From: Thermohalobaculum sp039026375
GTDB lineage: Bacteria > Pseudomonadota > Alphaproteobacteria > Rhodobacterales > Rhodobacteraceae
Reading direction: 5' to 3'
Assembly: GCA_039026375.1 (NCBI GenBank)
Contig: JBCCML010000010.1
Coordinates: 1 to 64,000, forward strand
Length of the DNA stretch: 64,000 nt
Positions 59,164 to 64,000 of the stretch are shown in pieces. The first letter of the stretch is position 1; every line of letters starts with the position of its first letter. The notes under the pieces were generated by a model. That model searched no databases and had not been told where the DNA came from. It saw only the letters and a program-made list of their open reading frames with translations. A program made the position numbers and the translations under genes.

Positions 59164-60345
59164 CTACCCCTTACGGAACGGCGTGCGTTCCGCCAGCAGC
59201 CGGTTTTCGTAGTCGATCGCGTCGCGCTCCCCTTCCAGGTAGTGAGACACCGCGCGGCGAAAGCCCGGATCGGTAATCCAGTGCAGGCTGCGGGTGGTCA
59301 CGGGCTCGTAGCCGCGGGCCAGTTTGTGCCCGCCCTGGGCGCCTGCCTCGACCCGCTGCTGGCCGTTCTGAATGGCGAAGTCGATCGCCTGGTAATAGCA
59401 GGTCTCGAAGTGCAGGCAGGGGTGATCCTCGGTGCAGCCCCAATAGCGCCCGAACAGTGTCTCGCGCCCGATGATGTTCAGCGCGCCCGCCACCCAGCGC
59501 CCGGCGCGGCGGCACATCACCAGCAATATGTCTTCGCGCAGCTTTTCCTGGGCAATATCGAAGAAGGCGCGTGTCAGGTAGGGCGTGCCCCATTTGCGCG
59601 CGCCCGTATCCTGGTAGAAAATCCAGAACGCGTCCCAGTGTTCGGGTTGGAGCGCATCGCCGGTCAACCAGACGATCTCGATGTCGTTCTCGATCGCTCT
59701 GGCCCGTTCCTTGCGCAGGTTCTTGCGTTTGCGCGAGGCCAGCGCGTCCAGGAAGCCGTCGAAGCTTTCATAGCCGTGGTTGATCCAGTGGAACTGCTGA
59801 TCAGTGCGTTGCAGCAGGCCCATCTCGCCGCCCCATTCCCATTCCTGGTCGGTGCAGAAATTGATGTGGAAGGACGAGATGCCGTTGCCCTCGGCCAGTT
59901 GGGTGGCGCCCTGGATCAGGGCGGCCTTGGCGGTGTCGGTGTCGACGGGTCCATCTGGACGCGCCAGCAGTCGGGGGCCGGTTGCCGGGGTGAACGGCAC
60001 GGCGGACAGCAGTTTCGGGTAGTAGCGCCCGCCCGCGCGTTCGAACGCGTGGGCCCAGGAATGGTCAAAGATGTATTCGCCCTGGCTGTGGGTTTTCACG
60101 TAGAGCGGCATGACCCCAGTCACCTCGCCGCCGACGCGTGCCACCAGATGTTGCGGGGCCCAGCCGGTGCGCCGGGCGGCCGATCCGGAGTCCTCCAGTG
60201 CGCGCAGGAAGTCGTAGGTCAGAAACGGGTAGAGCGGCCGGCCGCCATCGGCCGTTTCAGGCGCGGCGCACAGGTCCCAGTCCTGGCGATTGATCTCGTC
60301 CAGGCCCGGGATTACCGAGATTTCGACCAGCGTGTCGCCGTCCAT
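59164..60345 (-). CDS. GNAT/FemAB-like N-acetyltransferase (DUF482, 'peptidogalycan biosynthesis')
   Basis: 393-aa protein of the COG3146/DUF482 family. SSFHINFCTDQEWEW, QFHWINHGYESFDGFLDALASRKRKNLRKERA and GAQGGHKLARGYEPVTTRSLHWI are characteristic. The family has a double GNAT-like fold; a true substrate is not known to me, although it is labelled as a cell-wall acyltransferase. ATG 60345 has AGGAGG five bases upstream. A 53-bp gap separates it from the HlyD gene, so it may be in the same transcript. Confidence 0.85.
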   Translation of the reverse strand: MDGDTLVEISVIPGLDEINRQDWDLCAAPETADGGRPLYPFLTYDFLRALEDSGSAARRTGWAPQHLVARVGGEVTGVMPLYVKTHSQGEYIFDHSWAHAFERAGGRYYPKLLSAVPFTPATGPRLLARPDGPVDTDTAKAALIQGATQLAEGNGISSFHINFCTDQEWEWGGEMGLLQRTDQQFHWINHGYESFDGFLDALASRKRKNLRKERARAIENDIEIVWLTGDALQPEHWDAFWIFYQDTGARKWGTPYLTRAFFDIAQEKLREDILLVMCRRAGRWVAGALNIIGRETLFGRYWGCTEDHPCLHFETCYYQAIDFAIQNGQQRVEAGAQGGHKLARGYEPVTTRSLHWITDPGFRRAVSHYLEGERDAIDYENRLLAERTPFRKG

Positions 60346-60398
60346 CGCCACCTCCTTCTACCAGGCGAGGTGGGCGCGGCGCGCAGGCTTTCAAGGCG

Positions 60399-61754
60399 TC
60401 AATCTTGTCGCCCTGCCCGATAGAAGTAATCGGTGATCGGCCGCATCAGGTAGTTGAGTGGCGTGCGCTTTTCGGTTTGCACGAAGACCTCGACCGGCAT
60501 GCCGGCCACCAGGCGCTGGCCTTCCAGCTTGTCGATCTCGCCTTCCAGCATCGAGACCTCGACCTTGTAGAAGGACATGCCCGATTGCTCATCGACCGAG
60601 ACGTCGGGGGAGATCGTCTTGATCTGGCCAAAGATCTCGGGCGTTGTGCGGGCATTGAAGGCCGAGAAGCGCATCACCGCGTCCTGGGTCGGGAAAATCT
60701 CGTCGCGGCTGAGTGGGTCGAAGCGCGCGTCGATCACCAGTTCCGCGTCGTCTGGGACGACGTAGAGGATCGGGTCGGCCGGACGCACCACTGCCTGCAG
60801 GGCGTGGACGCTCATGTCCAGGATGATGCCGCCGGAGGGCGCGCGCATGTCCAGGCGCGACAGCTGTTCCTGCAGCGAGAGGCGGCGTTCGCGCAGTTCC
60901 AGCTCGCGGTAGCCCAATTCGCGGCTTTCAGCGATTGCCTCTTCCAGCATGTTCGCCGTCATGCGCAGCAGCTCGATGTCCAGCTCCGAAATCTGGCCTT
61001 TAAGCTGGGCAACACGGGAGATCAGCTGCCCTCGTTCGCCCTGCAATCGCGCTTCTTCACGTTCCAGTGCGAGGACGCGGGTCTTGGGGACATTGCCGCT
61101 GGCGAGCAGCTGGCGCATGCCGATCAGCTCTTCTGCGATCAGTTCGATCTGGCGCTCGTAGCTAGCAATCTCGGCCTCGGCGCCGCGGATCTGCTCCCCC
61201 AACTGCGCCTTGCGCTCGGCCAACACGTCACGTTCCTTTTCCAGCGACACGCGCTGGGCGTCGAATAGTTTTTGTTGGCCGATCATCAAGGCGACGACTT
61301 CGGGATCGTCAGACCCAGCCTCTATCAGCTCGGGGTCGAAGGCAATTTGATCCGCACCGGTTTGTACGGCTTCCAGCCGGCCGCGGCGCGCCATGATTTC
61401 GAACAGCTGGCTTTCTAAAGCCGCGAGCTCCGCATCCAGGCGGGCGCTGTCCAGGCGGATCAGAACGTCGCCCGCCATGACGCGGTCGCCTTCGCGAACC
61501 AGAATTTCTTCGACGACGCCGCCGTCCAGGTGCTGGACAACCTGGCGATTGGTCTCAACGCGCAGCTGTCCCGTGGCGATAACGGCCCCTGCAAGTTTCG
61601 CTGTGGCACCCCAGCCGAAGAAGCCGATTACCAGGATCAGCACACAGACCAAGCCGTAGCGGATAAAGCTGCCCGCGCCCCACGACTTCTGCGGAGTTGG
61701 GGCGGCGGGTGCGGGTGCGCCGGCGGGAGCCGCGCCTTCGATTTGCTTATTCAC
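60399..61754 (-). CDS. HlyD-family type I secretion periplasmic adaptor
   Basis: 451-aa membrane fusion protein. A cytosolic Ala/Pro-rich tail (1-30) is followed by one transmembrane helix (about 33-52), a biotinyl-lipoyl-like part (VVQHLDGGVVEEILVREGD), a long coiled-coil hairpin (about 125-300, many Glu/Arg/Leu) and a beta-barrel end (MRAPSGGIILDMSV, MPVEVFVQTEKRTPLNYLM). It bridges the ABC transporter and an outer-membrane TolC. Start GTG 61754 overlaps the ABC gene stop. Confidence 0.92.
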   Translation of the reverse strand: MNKQIEGAAPAGAPAPAAPTPQKSWGAGSFIRYGLVCVLILVIGFFGWGATAKLAGAVIATGQLRVETNRQVVQHLDGGVVEEILVREGDRVMAGDVLIRLDSARLDAELAALESQLFEIMARRGRLEAVQTGADQIAFDPELIEAGSDDPEVVALMIGQQKLFDAQRVSLEKERDVLAERKAQLGEQIRGAEAEIASYERQIELIAEELIGMRQLLASGNVPKTRVLALEREEARLQGERGQLISRVAQLKGQISELDIELLRMTANMLEEAIAESRELGYRELELRERRLSLQEQLSRLDMRAPSGGIILDMSVHALQAVVRPADPILYVVPDDAELVIDARFDPLSRDEIFPTQDAVMRFSAFNARTTPEIFGQIKTISPDVSVDEQSGMSFYKVEVSMLEGEIDKLEGQRLVAGMPVEVFVQTEKRTPLNYLMRPITDYFYRAGRQD

Positions 61755-63634
61755 GAACCCTCTCCCTTCATACCGACGGTCGTTGTCGTAGGTGCCAGGC
61801 TGGCCGATCCGGGTTGGGCCGCTTGGCCCTCTGCCGCGGCTGGCTGGCCGCCCTCCCGCGGTGCATCCTTGCCGACGAGTTGCGGATAGTTTCTGGTCCG
61901 CTTCTTCAACACTTCATCGCGCGGCCCAAAGTCGACCTGGACGCCCTTGTCGATCATCAAGAGGAAATCGCAGGCGGCGATGGCCGAGGGTCTGTGCGCC
62001 ATGATGATCACGGTGCGCCCCCGGCTTTTGGCGTCACGGATCGAGTCGACCAGTGCCTGCTCGCCCTGCGCATCCAGATTGGCGTTTGGTTCGTCCAAGA
62101 TCAGGACCGGCGGATCCCCATAGAGCGCACGGGCTAGAGCCACGCGTTGGCGCTGACCGCCGGACAGGCGCTGGCCGCCGGCACCAATCTCAGTGTCATA
62201 GCCTTGCGGCAGGGTCAGCAGCAGGTCGTGGGCCCCGGCGCGCTGGGCTGCGGTCACGATATCCTTGTCGCTGGGGTTCGCGTCTAGCCGCGATATGTTC
62301 TGCGCTACGGTCCCCGCCAACAGGCCAATTTCCTGCGGCAAATAGCCGATGTACTGGCCAAGCTCGTCCTCGTTCCACTGATCTAGCGCGGCACCGTCAA
62401 TCCGCACCTTGCCAGCCGCAGGCTGCCAAACGCCGGTCAGTACCTTGGCCAGGGTGGTCTTGCCCGCGCCGGAGGGACCGATCACACCCATGGCTTGGCC
62501 AGGTTCTAACCGGAAGGCGATGTTGCGCAGAACGGGGGTGCTATCGCCCGGAGCGACGACGGCCAGCCCTTTCGCTTCGACGAAGCCTTTTGGGGCCGGT
62601 AGCTCTGTCTTTGGCAATGGTGGCGGTGTCTTTTCCAGCAGTTCCGACAGGGCCTTCCAGCCACTGGCAGCCCGCTGAACCAGACCCCATTGGCCGATTG
62701 CCTGTTCAATCGGTGCCAGCGCCCGGCCCATCAGGATCGAGGCCGCGATCATCATTCCCGCCGAGATAAGGTTCTGCAGCACAAGGTATGCACCGGCGGC
62801 CAGGATGAAGCTTTGCAGATAAAAACGCAGCGCCTTCGAGCCCGATGTGTAGCTTGCCGTGCGGTCCGACGCCTCGATCTGACGCTCCAACGCCTTTTCG
62901 CGCAACTGGCCCCAAACCCGCATGCCCTTGCCACGCATGCCCAATGCCTGCACGGCTTCGGCGTTCTGGCGCAGCGCCTCGCCCAGGTTTTCAGCCTGAG
63001 CGGAGGCCATTTGGCTTTCCTGGTTGGGTTCGCGTGACCGCCACTGGTTCATCGCAGTCAGGGCGATCAGAATTGCGCACCCGGCCATAGCCACGAAACC
63101 CAGGACTGGGTGGAAGATGAAAATCGCCCCCATGAAGATCGGCGTCCAAGGGATGTCAAAGACAGCGAAAGGGGCCGGGCCGGACAGCACCTGGCGGATA
63201 GAATCCAAATCGCGTGCGGCGGTGTTCGGCTTTGCCCGATCTTGCGGCGCTACCGAACGGCGCATGACGGCTTCGAAGATCCGGCCGTCTAATAACTCCT
63301 GAAAAGTGGCACCGGCGCGGGCCATCACACGGCCCCGGATGTATTCCAGGATGCCCATCATCAGGAAGAGCGCGGTCACCAGGATCAGCAGGGCGACCAG
63401 CGTTTCCTCTGACCGGCTGGACAGCACGCGGTCATAGGTTTGCAACATGAATAGCGGACCGGTGAGCATCAGCAAATTGACAAAAACGCTGAATATGCCG
63501 ACGGCGATGAAGTGACGGCGGCACTTAGCGCGTGCTTCCCGTAACTCCTTTAGACCTTGAGTATATTTTACTTCTGGCACGCTGGAACCCTGACGCTTTG
63601 CAGTCCGATTATGGTCGGCGCAAAACTTTAACAT
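61751..63634 (-). CDS. type I secretion ABC transporter permease/ATPase (PrtD-like)
   Basis: 627-aa half-transporter. The N-terminal membrane domain (about 35-330; FIAVGIFSVFVNLLMLTGPLFMLQTYD, and others) is followed by the ATPase with Walker A GPSGAGKTT, signature LSGGQRQRV and Walker B LILDEPNANLD. There is no C39-peptidase domain, so it belongs to the PrtD/LapB-like exporters of RTX proteins with uncleaved C-terminal signals. No substrate gene is adjacent; the RTX-like haloperoxidase at 9417 is a candidate. Start given at ATG 63634; GTG 63580 is an alternative. Confidence 0.92.
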   Translation of the reverse strand: MLKFCADHNRTAKRQGSSVPEVKYTQGLKELREARAKCRRHFIAVGIFSVFVNLLMLTGPLFMLQTYDRVLSSRSEETLVALLILVTALFLMMGILEYIRGRVMARAGATFQELLDGRIFEAVMRRSVAPQDRAKPNTAARDLDSIRQVLSGPAPFAVFDIPWTPIFMGAIFIFHPVLGFVAMAGCAILIALTAMNQWRSREPNQESQMASAQAENLGEALRQNAEAVQALGMRGKGMRVWGQLREKALERQIEASDRTASYTSGSKALRFYLQSFILAAGAYLVLQNLISAGMMIAASILMGRALAPIEQAIGQWGLVQRAASGWKALSELLEKTPPPLPKTELPAPKGFVEAKGLAVVAPGDSTPVLRNIAFRLEPGQAMGVIGPSGAGKTTLAKVLTGVWQPAAGKVRIDGAALDQWNEDELGQYIGYLPQEIGLLAGTVAQNISRLDANPSDKDIVTAAQRAGAHDLLLTLPQGYDTEIGAGGQRLSGGQRQRVALARALYGDPPVLILDEPNANLDAQGEQALVDSIRDAKSRGRTVIIMAHRPSAIAACDFLLMIDKGVQVDFGPRDEVLKKRTRNYPQLVGKDAPREGGQPAAAEGQAAQPGSASLAPTTTTVGMKGEGS

Positions 63635-63825
63635 GGAATGAGAGGAAAGCGAGGCGATTATCCGGCGTAACTTGACCCAGACGCGGCTGCTGGCGGGGTC
63701 GTTGGCATTTTCGTGATGTAAAACATGAACTCCCTATTCTCGCCCCGCGCCAACAACTATATCCTAATCGCCGAGGGGCGAAATCCGTGGGCGTATCGTC
63801 TGCGGTAGAGAACGGGAGTTTTCAA
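63635..63825. promoter_or_regulatory. divergent promoter region
   Basis: 191 bp between the type I secretion genes and the MlaC-like gene. It is AT-richer than the coding DNA around it; TTGACC near 63671 resembles a -35 element, but no convincing -10 is placed. No palindrome of note was found. AACGGGAG before 63826 is the ribosome site of the plus-strand gene. Confidence 0.4.
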
Positions 63826-64000
63826 ATGACACTGGACAGACGCAGTGTGATGAGCCTGGGGATCGGCGGTGCCGCATTGTTGGCAGTCGGGCCAGCGTTC
63901 GCGCTGACCGAGGACGAAGCCCGCCGACATGTCGAGGGCACGATCACCGAATTGCTTGGGCTTTTGAAGGACACCACCAGCGTCGGCGCCATCGCGCCGA
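63826..64000 (+). CDS. MlaC-like (Ttg2D) ABC-transporter auxiliary protein, 5' part only
   Basis: The first 58 codons are inside the window. RRSVMSLGIGGAALLAVGPAFA is a Tat-like signal with twin arginines at residues 5-6, followed by LTEDEARRHVEGTITELLGLL, the beginning expected of the MlaC/toluene-tolerance family that shuttles phospholipids across the periplasm. ATG 63826 follows ACGGGAGTTTTCAA. The call rests on the signal and the first mature helix only. Confidence 0.62.
   Translation, partial: MTLDRRSVMSLGIGGAALLAVGPAFALTEDEARRHVEGTITELLGLLKDTTSVGAIAP

Noticed and set aside
60399..63634. Multidrug efflux pump rather than protein secretion
   Set aside because: The HlyD coiled-coil adaptor with a PrtD-like half-transporter lacking RND features fits type I protein secretion.

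Overview
Organism: a high-GC alphaproteobacterium, most probably of the Rhodobacterales/Roseobacter group. The reasons are very GC-rich coding DNA, an AcuI-type acrylyl-CoA reductase, many SDR and acyl-CoA dehydrogenase paralogues, densely overlapping ATGA gene junctions, and a GNAT/DUF482 protein and RsmD of the usual alphaproteobacterial kind. This taxonomic call is an inference. No rRNA, tRNA, CRISPR array, transposase, phage gene or plasmid gene was seen; the window reads as ordinary chromosome rich in catabolic operons. Layout: 29-2762 (minus) holds a TauD-like dioxygenase, a BaiN/YhiN-like flavoprotein and a histidine phosphatase. 2863-8736 (plus) is a tight six-gene operon (PrpF-like isomerase, isocitrate lyase/PEP-mutase-type lyase, MBL-fold lactonase-like hydrolase, methyltransferase, acyl-CoA synthetase, SDR) that looks built to isomerise, cleave and activate an organic acid. 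A cupin follows, then on the minus strand a vanadium haloperoxidase with an RTX-like N-terminus, an MDR oxidoreductase and a sulfotransferase. 13536-16246 carries an SDR, a chromene-carboxylate-type isomerase, a MaoC hydratase and another SDR. 16548-21585 holds small envelope proteins, a thiolase, an orphan SecD-P1-like Tat protein, a methyltransferase, an FMN alpha-hydroxy-acid oxidase and an odd small repeat protein. 21700-29614 is mostly envelope or single genes: lipoproteins, RidA proteins, a secreted esterase, a PAS protein, two tandem GT87 membrane proteins and a secreted cyclase. 29823-50976 is the core of the window and is devoted to acyl-CoA chemistry. Its first operon joins an ACAD10/11-like acyl-CoA dehydrogenase, two tandem histidine-phosphatase-fold proteins, an APH-type kinase and an acetylpolyamine-amidohydrolase-like deacetylase, resembling a dispersed version of the eukaryotic ACAD10 fusion. 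Its second part has a 3-hydroxyacyl-CoA dehydrogenase, a cyclase, an NDP-forming acyl-CoA synthetase, two flavin monooxygenases, a Rieske oxygenase, an OB-fold/thiolase-like pair, two acyl-CoA dehydrogenases and a crotonase, which together could activate and beta-oxidise a branched, cyclic or isoprenoid acid. 51223-64000 holds a DUF1326/DUF2182 pair with a methionine-rich loop, acuI, a class-V aminotransferase-like enzyme, rsmD, an SDR, a peroxiredoxin, a type I secretion ABC transporter/adaptor pair, and the start of an MlaC-like gene. The most unusual non-coding signal is a family of about five GC-rich intercistronic stem-loops (14324, 18557, 31061, 54607, and 51127 on the minus strand). All read in the sense of the neighbouring genes and have a C-tract loop (CCCACCC repeats); three share arm sequences with compensatory or wobble changes, and one is translated into the N-terminus of a protein. 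Other non-coding signals are an 11-bp-period tandem array (51005-51070), four tandem 16-mers next to an inverted repeat (28815-28896), and a 20-bp operator-like palindrome (28327-28346).
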